DNA from: Pachypanchax playfairii
Lineage: Eukaryota > Chordata > Actinopteri > Cyprinodontiformes > Aplocheilidae
DNA length: 64,000 nucleotides
Direction: 5' to 3'
NCBI GenBank assembly: GCA_006937955.1
Contig: SSNP01000386.1
Coordinates: 1-64,000 of the forward strand
Numbering within the stretch: the first letter of the stretch is position 1; each line of letters starts with the position of its first letter. A program made the translations under genes and the position numbers. Shown here piece by piece: positions 30,733 to 41,762 of this stretch. The notes under the pieces are model-generated. The model was given only the letters and a program-made list of their open reading frames with translations. It was not told the DNA's origin and ran no database searches.

Positions 30733-33100
30733 TGTTAGGTCTCTGTGGTTGTGGGTTTGTTTGAGGGTTTGTTTCATTTATCATCTCATTCCATTTATAG
30801 TGTTGTGTCTCTGGGTTTTTGTTTCGTTTTAAGGTTCCATTCATCCACTGTGTTATTCCTTCCGGTTGTGTTGCTTCCTGTTTTGCTTTTATTTTGACTT
30901 TGGTTGTATTTCCTGTTTCACACCCCATGTGTCCTCACTTCCTGTTTACTTCCCGTGTCGTCAGTCTTCCTCTGTTCAGTAGTTTTCCGTTCATGTGTTC
31001 CTTGTTTAGTAATTAGTTCAGTTAGTATTTAAATGTCTGGTAAGCGTCAGTGTTTTGTCGGGTTGTTCTCTCTCTACCTCCCTTTTCCTGTCTCAGTCAT
31101 GGTTTTTGGAATTCTGGATTTTGAACTTTCCGTTCTCTATGGATTATTTAGTACTCGTCTTTTTCAGCCGTTCCATCCGGTTATCCCGAGCACCTCCTCC
31201 ACTCTGTGTAAGTGTTTCTCTGTTCGAGGACGTCGCAGTTTGTGACGCTCCTCCAACGCCTCCTCCAGGGTTCGAGGACGTCGCCATCTGAGACACTCCT
31301 CCAACGCCTCCTCAAGGGTTCGAGGACGTCTCCGTCCGCAACGCTCCGCCAGCACCCATTCCAGAGGGCCCAGTTCCAGACTCCAGTCTTCCAGAGGGCC
31401 AGGTTCCAGACTCCAGTCTTCCAGTGGGCCTGGTTCCTGTCTTCAGCCTTCCAGTGGGCCCGGTTCCAGTCTCCAGCCTTCCAGTGGGTCTGTTCCAGCC
31501 TCCAGTTCCAGATCCAGTGCCACAACACCCGGTTCCAGACCCAGTGCCACATCACATGGTTTCAACGTCCCAGCGGATCCCAGTGCACCAGCAGCCAGAC
31601 CTCCAGCAGCTAAAACATCCAGACCTCCAGCAGCCAGAACACCCAGTTCCAGCAGTTTCCAGTCGCTCCAGTTCCAGTCACTCCAGCGGTTCCAGATTCA
31701 GTTCCAGTGCCTTATCATCCCATGCCAGATCAGCCAGTCACCAGCAGCACAAGCAGCCAGTCCACCAGCAGCCAGTCCACCAGCAGCGCCAGCAGCCATT
31801 CCACCAGCAGCACCAGCAGCCACTCCACCAACAACCAGTCCACCAGCAGCGCCAGCAGCCAGTCCACCAGCAGCACCAGCAGCACCAGCAGCCACTCCAC
31901 CAACAACCAGTCCACCAGCAGCTCCGGCAGCCGATTCCAGTCCACCAGCAGCGCCAGCAGCCAGTCCACCAGCAGCACCAGCAGCCACTCCACCAACAAC
32001 CAGTCCACCAGCAGCTCCGGCAGCCGATTCCAGTCCTCCAGTGGCGGCAGCCAGTTCCAGTTCTCCAGCCAGATCATCAAGACCTCCACCATCCTGCACC
32101 AGCGGTCGTCCTCCTGCCAGCAGCAATGGCCGTACTCCAGATGCTCAGCGCCCCATTGCTCCGCGGCTCCCAGGCCACACTCCAGGCGCTCGGCGCCCCA
32201 TCGCTCCACGGCTCCCAGGCCGCCCTCCAGACTCTCGGCGCCTTTCCTCGCGGCCTCCTTGCCTCCCTCCAGACTCTCGCCGCCTCTCCTCGCAGCCTCC
32301 CGGCCAACCTCCAGACTCTCGCCTTTTTTCAGCACGGACTCCCGGCCGTCCTCCAGACTTTCTGGACCTCCCCTTACGGCTCCGTGACCACCTTCCAGAC
32401 TCGAGGCATCTCGCCTCGCAGCTCCCATGCTGCTCCTCAGAAACTGTTGTCCGGCCTCTGAGGCCTCCAGTGACTATTCACCTAGGCCTCTGAACTCAGT
32501 TTTTTTATTTTTTGGCCTAGCCTTTCCTTTTGGACACTTTCAGCTTGGAGTGTTTTTGTTTTCTTTGGTTCAGTCCCTCCTTCCAGGCCTCTCTACTCCC
32601 GCCCGGGGTTTTTTTGTTGTTGTACCCAGATCTTGGTTTTATGATTTTGTTTTGGACATCAGGTGCCATCCATTACGGGGGGGGGGGGGGGAATTTTGGT
32701 TGTTTTTCCTGTTTCGCACCCCATGTGTCCTCACTTCCTGTTTACGTCCCGTGTCGTCAGTCTTCCTCTGTTCAGAAGTTTTCCGTTCAGGTGTTCCTTG
32801 TTTAGTAATTAGCTTAGTTCATATTTAAGTGTCTGGTAAGCGTCAGTGTTTTGTTGGGTTGTTCTCTCTCTACCTCCCTTTTCCTGTCTCAGTCATGGTT
32901 TTTGGAATTCTGGATTTTGAACTTTCCGTTCTCTATGGATTATTTGTGCTCGTCTTTTTCAGCCGTTCCATCCGGTTATCCCGAGCACCAAGTGTTTCTC
33001 TATTTTTGGTACTGGCATTATTATTATTAAACTTTTTCTCAACCCTCTATCTTCGCTCTCCTGCATTTGGATCCACCATTATTTAGTACAAAACATGACA
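30733..33100 (+). mobile_element. Non-autonomous Gypsy-like LTR element, TSD GAGAT
   Basis: TGTTAGGTCTCT...ACATGACA is flanked by GAGAT (30728-30732 and 33101-33105). Two direct repeats (30895-31198 and 32700-32990, about 95% alike by eye) are parts of its LTRs. A G-rich tract after 'ccatccattac' (32679-32693) looks like a polypurine tract before the right LTR. The interior has no gag or pol, only short tandem repeats. The left LTR lacks its end and the right one lacks its start, so the element is rearranged. Confidence 0.7.
31215..32420 (+). repeat. Tandem-repeat interior of the Gypsy-like element
   Basis: There are four blocks: ~54-bp units with 'gttcgaggacgtc' (31219-31350); 30-bp units with 'cttccagagggccaggttcc' (31365-31510); a CAG/CCA-rich block with 'agcagccagtccaccagcag' (31740-32045); and ~57-bp units with 'cctccagactctcggcgcc' (32130-32400). 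Long frames on both strands, including a 345-codon Gln/Pro-rich one at 31424-32461, follow from repetition and are not supported as genes. Confidence 0.8.
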
Positions 33101-33374
33101 GAGATAGTCATAAAGCGATGCTACTTCATGTGAATTTGAATACATCTGCCAAAGTTATGGGGGGACAGAACATTTCAAGCATCTGATTTATAACATAAAT
33201 ACATTTATACAGTACAATACAGTAAAAACGTTCCAGATAAACACACTTTGTTCCCATTTTGTGAGGAATATTCGCCCCCTCCCCAACATTGGCAAATGAG
33301 GGGCGAATATCCCTCAAATTACAGAACGTACTCTCTAAGATAAGTGGACTAAAGACAGTAAGAAGGTTCCACAT
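33101..33374 (-). repeat. MITE Z, second half of interrupted copy
   Basis: 'tctgccaaagttatgggggg' and the following bases match the inverted copy at 43860-43720. It runs up to the TA of Tc1 copy B. Confidence 0.7.
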
Positions 33375-33375
33375 A

Positions 33376-34976
33376 CAGTGGGGAAAAAAAGTATTTAGTC
33401 AGCCACCAATTGTGTAAGTTCTCCCACTTAAAAAGGTCAGAGAGGCCTGTAATTTTCATCATAGGTATACCTCAACTATGAGAGACAAAATGAGGAAAAA
33501 AATCCAGAAAATCACATTGTCTGATTTTTAAAGAATTTATTTGCAAATTATGGTGGAAAATAAGTATTTGGTCACCTACAAACAAGTAAGATTTCTGGCT
33601 TTCACAGACCTGTAACTTCTTTAAGAGGCTTCTCGGTCCTCCACTCGTTACCTGTATTAATGGCACCTGTGTGAACTCGTTATCAGTATAAAAGACACCT
33701 GTCCACAACCTCAAACAGTCACGCTCCAAACTCCACTATGGCCAAGACCAAAGAGCTGTCAAAGGACACCAGAAACAAAATTGTAGACCTTCACCAGGCT
33801 GGGAAGACTGAATCTGCAATAGGTAAGCAGCTTGGTGTGAAGAAATCAACTGTGGGAGCAATTATTAGAAAATGGAAGACATACAAGACCACTGATAATC
33901 TCCCTCGATCTGGGGCTCCACGCAAGATCTCACCCCGTGGGGTCAAAATGATCACAAGAACGGTGAGCAAAAATCCCAGAACCACACGGAGGGACCTAGT
34001 GAATGACCTGCAGAGAGCTGGGACCAAAGTAACAAAGGCTACCATCAGTAACACACTACGCCGCCAGGGACTCAAATCCTGCAGTGCCAGACGTGTCCCC
34101 CTGCTGAAGCCAGGACAGGTCCAGGCCCGTCTGCGGTTTGCTAGAGAGCATTTGGATGATCCAGAAGAGGATTGGGAGAACATCATATGGTCAGATGAAA
34201 CCAAAATAGAACTTTTTGGTAGAAACTCAACTTGTCGTGTTTGGAGGGGAAAGAATGCTGAGTTGGATCCAAAGAACACCATACCTACTGTAAAGCATGG
34301 GGGTGGAAACATCATGCTTTGGGGCTGTTTTTCTGCAAGGGGACCAGGACGACTGATCCGTGTAAAGGAAAGAATGAATGGGGCCATGTATCGTAAGATT
34401 TTGAGTGAAAACCTCCTTCCATCAGCAAGGGCATTGAAAATGAGACGTGGCTGGGTCTTTCAGCATGACAATGATCCCAAACACACCGCCCGGGCAACGA
34501 AGGAGTGGCTTCGTAAGAAGCATTTCAAGGTCCTGGAGTGGCCTAGCCAGTCTCCAGATCTCAACCCCATAGAAAATCTCTGGAGGGAGTTGAAAGTCCG
34601 TGTTGCCCAGCGTCAGCCCCAAAACATCACTGCTCTAGAGGAGATCTGCATGGAGGAATGGGCCAAAATACCAGCAACAGTGTGTGAAAACCTTGTGAAG
34701 ACTTACAGAAAACGTTTGACCTCTGTCATTGCCAACAAAGGCTATATAACAAAGTATTGAGATTAACTTTTGTTATTGACCAAATACTTATTTTCCACCA
34801 TAATTTGCAAATAAATTCTTTAAAAATCAGACAATGTGATTTTCTGGATTTTTTTTCCTCATTTTGTCTCTCATAGTTGAGGTATACCTATGATGAAAAT
34901 TACAGGCCTCTCTGATCTTTTTAAGTGGGAGAACTTACACAATTGGTGGCTGACTAAATACTTTTTTGCCCCACTG
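33376..34976 (+). mobile_element. Tc1 element, copy B (full length)
   Basis: 1601 bp with long inverted repeats (CAGTGGGG ends) and TA at 33374-33375 and 34977-34978. It encloses an uninterrupted transposase. The inverted repeats also flank the gene in copies A, C and D. Confidence 0.96.
33738..34760 (+). CDS. Tc1 transposase, uninterrupted
   Basis: 340 codons starting MAKTKELSKDTRNKIVDLHQ. Residues ~1-110 form the bipartite paired-like DNA-binding region with a GAPRKISPRG linker. The DDE catalytic domain shows WSDETKIELFG (first Asp), HGGGNIMLWGCFSARGPG, FQHDNDPKHTARAT (second Asp) and SPDLNPIENLWRELK (Glu). The length equals the usual Tc1 size and no stop or frameshift is seen. It would catalyse cut-and-paste transposition at TA. 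One residue (GQ where the others have GH) differs from copies A, C and D. Confidence 0.95.
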   Translation: MAKTKELSKDTRNKIVDLHQAGKTESAIGKQLGVKKSTVGAIIRKWKTYKTTDNLPRSGAPRKISPRGVKMITRTVSKNPRTTRRDLVNDLQRAGTKVTKATISNTLRRQGLKSCSARRVPLLKPGQVQARLRFAREHLDDPEEDWENIIWSDETKIELFGRNSTCRVWRGKNAELDPKNTIPTVKHGGGNIMLWGCFSARGPGRLIRVKERMNGAMYRKILSENLLPSARALKMRRGWVFQHDNDPKHTARATKEWLRKKHFKVLEWPSQSPDLNPIENLWRELKVRVAQRQPQNITALEEICMEEWAKIPATVCENLVKTYRKRLTSVIANKGYITKY

Positions 34977-34994
34977 TAAACACATTTTTGGCTG

Positions 34995-35180
34995 TTGAGG
35001 GAGCTGCCATGGTTCAGTTGGCAGAGTGGGTCATTTGGTAACTGCAGGGTGACCGGTTTAAATCCCAGCTCCACCTGGAAAAAGGATCGCTTGGCCGGCA
35101 AGACACTTCACCCACTTTGCCTGTTTGGTGTTGGTCAGAGGGTCCAGTGGCGCCTGGGAGCCTCACCTTTGTCAGTAGCT
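34995..35180 (+). mobile_element. tRNA-derived SINE, head part
   Basis: A box-like GGTTCAGTTGGCAGAGTGG and B box-like GGTTTAAATCC are spaced as in a tRNA, followed by 'caagacacttcacccac' and 'gtccagtggcgcctggga', a body shared with 36310-36388. The SINE is cut at TAGCT (35176-35180) by a MITE and resumes at 35885. Confidence 0.75.
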
Positions 35181-35879
35181 TTGTTTACATGGGCACATTT
35201 AATCGGAATAAACGCCCAATCGGAAAAAAAATATGTCATGTAAACATGTCAATCAGAATGTTTTGATCCGATGCAGCCTGATCAGAATGAAATTTACTTC
35301 CGATCGAGAGGGGTGGTTTTGTCCGATCCTCATTCGGATAGAAGTGCATGTACACACCCATTCGGAAAGAAAGGGTGAAAAAAGCCCACTGCGCATGCGT
35401 ACAACTTCAGCGTGACGTCTTTCTGCTTTCGCAGACCCAAGTAGAAAACATGGCGGGAGGTAAACAAAAGTGGTCTGCTGGTGCAGTCATCCTGTCATCC
35501 TGCTCTCCTCTCCTGTGGTGGAGGAGCAGTAGTAATATGTATTCAGCCTCTAGCTTGGTTAATGCCACCAGTAAAAACCCAAACATAAAGGTAATCACCC
35601 GCAGAAGATCCATATTGGGGATAACGTGAGTCAGCTCGAGCTCACGATGGGGCGGAAAAGACGTGCAGAAAGGACGGAGTTTGTTTAGTTTCTTTTCTTC
35701 CCCCGGAAAGACAACTCGCTGTGCGCATGCTCAACTCATTTAACCTGATTGAGTGCTTGGTGCATGTGTACTCATGGCATGATCAGATAATTTCAGTTAG
35801 TGTCCATGTGAACAGGGATTATGGAATTCTGATTGACCAAGATTTTAATCAGATTGGGGAAATTTGGCGCATGTAAACG
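35181..35879. mobile_element. MITE splitting a SINE, TSD TAGCT
   Basis: The ends TTGTTTACATGGGC and GCGCATGTAAACG are inverted. TAGCT lies on both sides (35176-35180, 35880-35884). The inner sequence repeats the 'atcggaat' / 'atcagaat' motif near both ends. No transposase is present. Confidence 0.65.
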
Positions 35880-35884
35880 TAGCT

Positions 35885-36045
35885 AGTGTGTGTCCCAGGA
35901 CAGCTGTGGCTACAACATGTGTGTAGTTTATCACCTTCAAACATGTGAGTGTGTGTGTGAATGGGTGAATGACAAAGTGTAAAGCACTTTGGGAGTTATA
36001 AGACTTGAGAGAAAGAGCTATACAAGTACACGCCATTTACCATTT
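35885..36045 (+). mobile_element. tRNA-derived SINE, tail part
   Basis: It continues the SINE with 'cccaggacagctgtggctac', 'gaatgggtgaatgac', 'gtaaagcactttgggag' and the end 'cgccatttaccattta'. Together with 34995-35180 it restores a SINE of about 345 bp. Confidence 0.7.
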
Positions 36046-36051
36046 ACTATT

Positions 36052-36306
36052 TACATTTATTCCCATTTTATGATGGGGGGGTGGCTGAAATATCCTGTTC
36101 CCCCCCATAACTTTGGCAAATAAGGAGCAATGTTTGGAACATTTTTACTGTCTTTAGTTTTAGTTATATAAGGGGGGACAGAATATGTTAGATAGCTATC
36201 TCATAATTATGACTTACTATCTCATAATTATGACTTACTGTCTCATAATTATGAATTACATTTTTCTTTTTTTTCTTTAAAGTGGCGGGAATAGGCTTCC
36301 ATACTT
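36052..36306 (+). repeat. MITE Z, copy 2
   Basis: It holds 'ttattcccattttatga', a G run, 'ccccataactttggcaaat', three copies of 'tctcataattatgactta' and the end 'aataggcttccatac'. Same family as 30651-33374 and 43690-44020. Confidence 0.7.
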
Positions 36307-36390
36307 GGCCGTTGTGTCCTTGAGCAAGACACTTCACCCACTTTGCCTGTTTGTTGTTGGTCAGAGGGTCCAGTGGCGCCTGGGAGTAGG
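36307..36390 (+). mobile_element. SINE body fragment
   Basis: 'gagcaagacacttcaccca' through 'gtccagtggcgcctgggag' matches 35095-35160. Neither head nor tail is present. Confidence 0.65.
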
Positions 36391-36980
36391 GTGGCCATAC
36401 ATCCGGCTTTAAGACAGACAGTCCGGAATTTAAAAGGAGTGTCCGCCTACCAGCGCAACCTCAAGACGGACACCCTTTTGTCCTCCTTTTGACATAAATC
36501 TTTTTTCCCATTTGTGTTTTCTTTGCCTGAACAGAGTAGTGTTATGTTGTTTGGGAATGTAACAGCTCTAAGAACCGGCTCCTCATTGGGAGCCGTGTTT
36601 TTTTTTGCCTTTCTCTCACCCTCTCACTCTCCATTTTCTCTCTTCACACACTGTTGTGACCGATATTTATTGCAAATTAGAGACCTAAGCTGCTCAGACT
36701 GGCTGCTCAGCTCTCTTCTCCTGCAACGGGAGTCAGAAGCTGGGCAGTAGCAGCAGCGTTAATCAAACACACCTGTGATGCATTCAAGGAGCGTTTGAAA
36801 TTCATGGTGAGTTCAATAAAGTAGGATATAAAATATTACTAAAAACAGACAATAGTATTATAAGCCAACAACCTATTTGTTGGCGGTTGGCAAACAACAT
36901 TCACTGCATATGGCTTACTTATTTTTACATAAAAGTACTAAAAAAAACTATATTCTCCAATAATTTTGTCCTTACCAATA
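36391..36980. other. No gene seen
   Basis: No coding feature is supported between the SINE fragment and the Harbinger left end. Confidence 0.4.
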
Positions 36981-37229
36981 ATGGCCGCGTTTCCCAAATA
37001 CCATCGTTCTTAAGGTCTTAAGAAGGCTCCTAAGAAGGGTTCGGCTAAGAAGGAGCGCTAAGATGCGGGTGTTTCCTAAAAGCCTTCTTAACTGCCTTCT
37101 CAGAAGAAACATAAGATCAAGCCTAAGAAGCTTCTGAAGAAGCTCTTAACGGGAGCTGTCAACGGCGGTGGTGCTGAAAATGAATCAATTGATGCCAGGC
37201 TAATCGATCGCCTAATCGATGGCTCTTTT

Positions 37230-40178
37230 TGGCTGTTTTCCGGATTTTGTTGTGATGGGTCTCCATGGCAACGGAAGACTTGTTTATCAGCGTGACCAAC
37301 TGATAAAACTCTCCCAAATCAAATTTAACAGTGTAATAACACAGCAAATCCCACTGGAGTTGAAGAGAAAGAGAAGAGGACGCAGGACAGGAGTTAAGCA
37401 GAGAGAAAAGCGGTGGAGATTTAAACTGTTGTGATGGGTAACGTCAGATCGCTAGCTAACAAAACGGACGAGCTCGAGGTGCTAACCAGGTCCCAGAGAG
37501 AGTACAGAGAATGCAGTTTTATGTGTTTCACTGAGACGTGGCTGCATGAACACATCCCAGACAGTAACGTGTCTGTACACGGCTTTATGACGGTCCGCGC
37601 AGACCGCAGTAAGCAACTCAGCGGGAAGCTGAGGGGAGGTGGAATCATAGTGCTGGTTAGCCAGCGTTGGTGTCATCCTGGACATGTCACCGTGAAGGAG
37701 AAGATCTGTTCGAGGGACATCGAACTGTTAGCTGTGAGTTTCCGTCCATATTATTTACCCAGAGAGTTTATCTGTGTTATTCTGGTAGCGGTTTATATAA
37801 TACCTGGTACCGCTCCAGAAACAGCCTGTGATGTCATCAGCTCCGTTGTTGCAAGGCTACAAACACAGCATCCAAACTCAGTAATGGCGATCTCTGGAGA
37901 CTTCAACAACGTCTCCCTCTTTACCAACATTCCAACAGTTTGTCAGCTGCTCCACCAGAGAAAATAAGACGTTGGACTTATTTTATGTAAATATTAAAAA
38001 TGCATACAGCTCCTCTGCCCTGCCACCTTTAGGAAGATCTGACCATAATCTGGTTCTTCTCACCTCCACCTACAAGCCTATCATTCAGCAGCAACCAGTG
38101 ATCACAAAAACCATCAAAACCTGGTCTAATGATGCTGAAGGTGCTCTGAAAAGTTGCTTCGAGGCTACGGACTGGAATGTCCTCTGTGAACCTCATGGAG
38201 ACAACATCAACACCATGACTGAGTGTGTGACAGATTATATAAACTTCTGTGTGGACAGCATCGTACCAACAAGAACTGTGAGGTGCTTCCCCAATAATAA
38301 ACCCTGGATCACCAGAGACCTGAAAAAGCTGCTGAACATCAAAAGAAAGCCTTCAGGGATGGTGACAAGGAGTTATTAAAGACAACACAAAAACAACTTA
38401 AAGCACAAACCAGGAAGTGCAAGGAGGACTACAGGAAGAAGCTTGAGAGTCAGCTCCAGCAGAACAACGTGAGGGATGTGTGGTCTGGAATGAAGAAGAT
38501 CACCGGCTTCAAGGTAAAGGGGGACCAGACTGATGGAGGTCTGGACAGAGCTAATGAACTGAACATGTTCTTCAAAAGGGTTCAGTTCCCCCCCTGCCTC
38601 CAGCCCCACAGACCACACACCCTCCATGAGCCCACAGCTTTCCTGTCACACCTCCACTCCGTCACCCTGCAGCTCAGTCATGGACCAGAACACTGCATCA
38701 TCTTCCTCCACCTCAGAGCACCCAAAGACCTCCTCTGCCTCCACCTCCACTCTGTCTGTGACCTGCAACCAGGTCAAGAAACAACTAGAGAAACTGAACC
38801 AGAACAAGGCTGCAGGTCCAGATGGTGTCAGTCCCAGAGTTCTCAAGACCTGCTCAATGCAACTATGTCCAGTTCTCCAGCACCTCTTCAACACCAGTCT
38901 GAGACAGAAAACAGTTCCTGTGCTGTGGAAAACATCCTGCCTTGTTCCAGTACCTAAAAAACCACAACCAGCTGAACCAAACGACTACAGACCAGTTGCC
39001 CTGACATCTCACGTCATGAAAGTCCTGGAGAGACTCTTACTGGCTCACCTCAACAAGCATCATCTACCTGCTTCACAGAGCACACTCTCATCTGGACCAA
39101 TCAGGCAGCACTTTGAGGGTCATGTTCTTTGACTTCTGAAGTGCTTTTAACACAATTCAGCCTGCTTTGTTATGTGAGAAGCTCCATAAATTCCAGGTGG
39201 ATTCCTTCACAACCTCCTGGATTTATGACTACCTCACAAACAGACCACAGTTTGTGAGACTGAAAGGTTGTGTGTCTGAGATGGAGGTCAGCTGCACTGG
39301 AGCGCCACAAGGAACTGTACTCTCACCATTTCTCTTCACGATGTACACCTCTGACTTCCAGTACAACTCTGAGTCCTGTCATCTGCAGAAATACTCGGAT
39401 GACTCTGCAGTTGTTGGGTGCATCAGTGAGGGACAAGAAGCTGAGTATAGAGAACTGGTCAGTCAGTTTGTGAAATGGTGCGGTAACAATCATCTCGTTT
39501 TAAATAGCAGCAAAACTAAGGAGATGATTGTTGACTTCAGGAGGAGAAAGAATCAACACAGCAGTATTTCCATCCTAGGAGAGGAGGTAGAGGTGGTGGA
39601 GGAATACAAGTACCTTGGAGTTCAGCTGGACAACAGACTAGAGTGGAAATGCAACACAGAATACATCTACAAGAAAGGTCAGAGCAGACTCTACTTCTTA
39701 AGGAAGCTGAGATCTTTTAATGTCTGCACCAAGATGTTGCAAATCTTCTATAGGTCTGTTGTGGAAAGTGCAATCAGCTTTGCAGCCATCTGCTGGGGCA
39801 GCAGCATCAGAACCAGAGACTTGAAGAGAATCAACAATCTGATCAGGAAAGCTGGATCCGTGCTGGGAGTATCTCTGGAGCCGCTGGAGCTGATTGTACA
39901 AAAAAGAATGCTGGACAAGCTGATGAAGATGATGGAGGACTCTTCTCACCCTCTGCACGACACAGTGATCAAACAACAGAGTGTGTTCAGTGAGAGGCTT
40001 CTTCAGGTCCGATGCAAGACCGAAAGATACAAAAGATCATTCCTGCCTGCAGCCATTAGCCTCCACAACAAGAACAGACCTTGATCATTATTATTGTTGG
40101 ACCAAAAAAAAAAAAACCACTACAACGTTGAATTTCCCTTCTGGGATAAATAAAGTATTTTTCATTTCATTTCATTAT
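37230..40178 (+). mobile_element. Rex1-like (CR1 group) LINE, near full length (copy A)
   Basis: It begins near 'ccatggcaacggaagacttg', shared with the 5' ends of the fragments at 52826 and 53712. It carries endonuclease and RT, and ends 'ttgaatttcccttctgggat' with 'aataaagta' and a (TTTCA)n tail. Frames are broken at several places. Confidence 0.85.
37431..40084 (+). pseudogene. Rex1-like LINE ORF2: endonuclease and reverse transcriptase
   Basis: The endonuclease part begins MGNVRSLANKTDELEVLTRS, with FTETWLHEHIPDSNVS and a C-terminal SGDFN, and stops at 37965. The frame shifts to DLFYVNIKNAYSSSALPPLG with RSDHN. RT motifs follow: GPDGVSPRVLKTC, NDYRPVALTSHVMKVLERLL, FDF-stop-SAFNTIQPA, GAPQGTVLSPFLFTMYT and an intact YSDD box (39391-39402 region). 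The thumb-like end is SERLLQVRCKTERYKRSFLP. At least three frame breaks make it inactive. Confidence 0.88.
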
Positions 40179-40465
40179 TAGCGCTGAGCGCAGTCACACA
40201 CAGCATTGTTTATAAGAACTTGCAATATTCATGATGAGTACAGAGTTAGTGAATTAGCTTCAGATTGTGTGCTGATAACCATATATAGATAAAATAAAAA
40301 GAAAAGAAAAAATAATAAAAAGAAAACAACAAACAAAGTGTTTGCACGTGGATAGGATTAAGTTAATTTCTGTTTTAAGTGGGTGTGTGCCAACAGGTAT
40401 ATCCAAGTAGTAATCAAGCCCATTAGTGCATATATACTCCATTAAATATTGGCACACACGAGATA

Positions 40466-41156
40466 ATGGCTGAAACTGGCAGCAACAAGAGCAAGCGGGC
40501 AACGTTGTTTACCGCGGAGGAGATGGCCGTCCTAGTGGATGAGGTTTTATTTAGAGGAACAAAAGGGAAAAAAAACATCACGGTGAAGAACCGTGTCTGG
40601 CAGGCTATGGCGGAGAAGATGTCCCCCTGTGCCCATGTGGCCTGCGTGACTGGGGTGCTGTCCGAAAGAAGTGGCAGGATGTTCAGAGCCAGACCAAAAA
40701 GAAGCACGCCAAGGTGAGAAGGGAAGACATGGGCACGGGTGGTAGAGCACCGGGTGGGACGACCCCACACAACCATGCCCTGTCCCCATACGCCAACCAG
40801 CACGGCCCAGTGTCCAAATGCGGGGAGGCTTAACCAGGCGGCCTGCAATAACCACCTGCAGCGAGACGCTGATGCGCCTGGAGAGGGAGAAGCTGGTGGT
40901 GCTGCGGGGGGATAGAGGAGCAGCTCCTGAGACAAACTGCTCTCCAGGAAGAGATGGTCCGGTTGGAGCTGCACCGGAGACAGCTGGCGCTGTCCGAGGC
41001 ACAGTTCATCTGTCCCTCCATCTCGGTTCCAATCATCCTTCCACAGGATTCAGGTACGGGACAGTTCTATTTTGTTTTATTAGCATTACGCAATGTATCC
41101 CGTTCAATTTCATTAATCAATCCCCCTTCATTCATTGCAGGTGATGCAGACGCCCA
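40466..41156 (+). pseudogene. Harbinger Myb/SANT-like protein
   Basis: It starts MAETGSNKSKRATLFTAEEM then AVLVDEVLFRGTKGKK, a Myb_DNA-bind_5-like fold (F-T-x-E-E-x-x-x-L-V-x-E-V). In a shifted frame VRKKWQDVQSQTKKKHAKVR completes the domain. Further on, EEQLLRQTALQEEMVRLELH then RRQLALSEA forms a coiled coil. At least two frameshifts are present. Confidence 0.6.
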
Positions 41157-41566
41157 GTGAAGCCGGAGACCCCACCCCTCCTCCCCCATTATGCTTTCAC
41201 TAAACTTTGGTTTCCTTTTTAACCATGTATTGTGTGTATCATTTTACATTGAAATGAGTTTAAACCTAGCAACAAAAAGTCAGAGGCAGTTTGTACTTTT
41301 AAGTAATTTATCTAAGTGTATGTTGATGACGTGTGCGTAATGTGTGCCTTGACGCACGTGCTTCACTACTACTCACTACAGCACAGCATGTTTTGCCGGT
41401 AATTTTATATATATATATTTCCCTGACGCAGTTTGATCACTGTAGCCTAGAAATCTAGAGGCCCCTGGTGGCAGGCTATGATCACTGAGCATTTGATCGC
41501 TAAGAAGGCTGTTAAGAGTGGGTCAGATCGATCCCAGGTTTCCTTCTTAGTGAAAGATCTTCTTAA

Positions 41567-41760
41567 AGGGGTTATGACATCAAAATGCACTTTTTTGAGT
41601 TTTCTGGGGTATATCATGATGTGTTGTGTTGTGCTTTGATGCTCCAAAGCGAGTATCAAAGTTCCCGTTTGTGGGCGGTCCGCTTTGTTTCATATTTAAA
41701 AAACGGTTGAATCGGAAAGCACCATTTTTTCCTACATGGCATTTCATCCTACGTACTGTA
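41567..41760 (+). mobile_element. Kolobok-like element, left-end fragment
   Basis: TTAA (41563-41566) then AGGGGTTATGACATCAAAAT and about 190 bases match 26765-26955. It is cut on the right by a Tc1-like element. The THAP exon is absent. Confidence 0.75.
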
Positions 41761-41762
41761 TA

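Larger units (their letters stand above)
36985..41562 (+). mobile_element. Harbinger-like element split by a LINE
   Basis: The left end is rich in CTTAAGAAGG-type motifs (36990-37150); the right end has related 'cttcttag' and 'gatcttcttaa' motifs (41500-41566). Between them lie a Myb-like ORF (40466 onward) and a 2.9-kb Rex1-like LINE. No nuclease ORF remains. The boundaries are approximate. Confidence 0.45.

Noticed and set aside
31424..32461. 345-codon Gln/Pro-rich frame and large antisense frames
   Set aside because: They follow from tandem repeats inside an LTR element; overlapping frames on both strands are equally open.
34997..35070. Functional tRNA gene
   Set aside because: Box A and box B belong to a SINE head; the cloverleaf is degraded and SINE body sequence follows.
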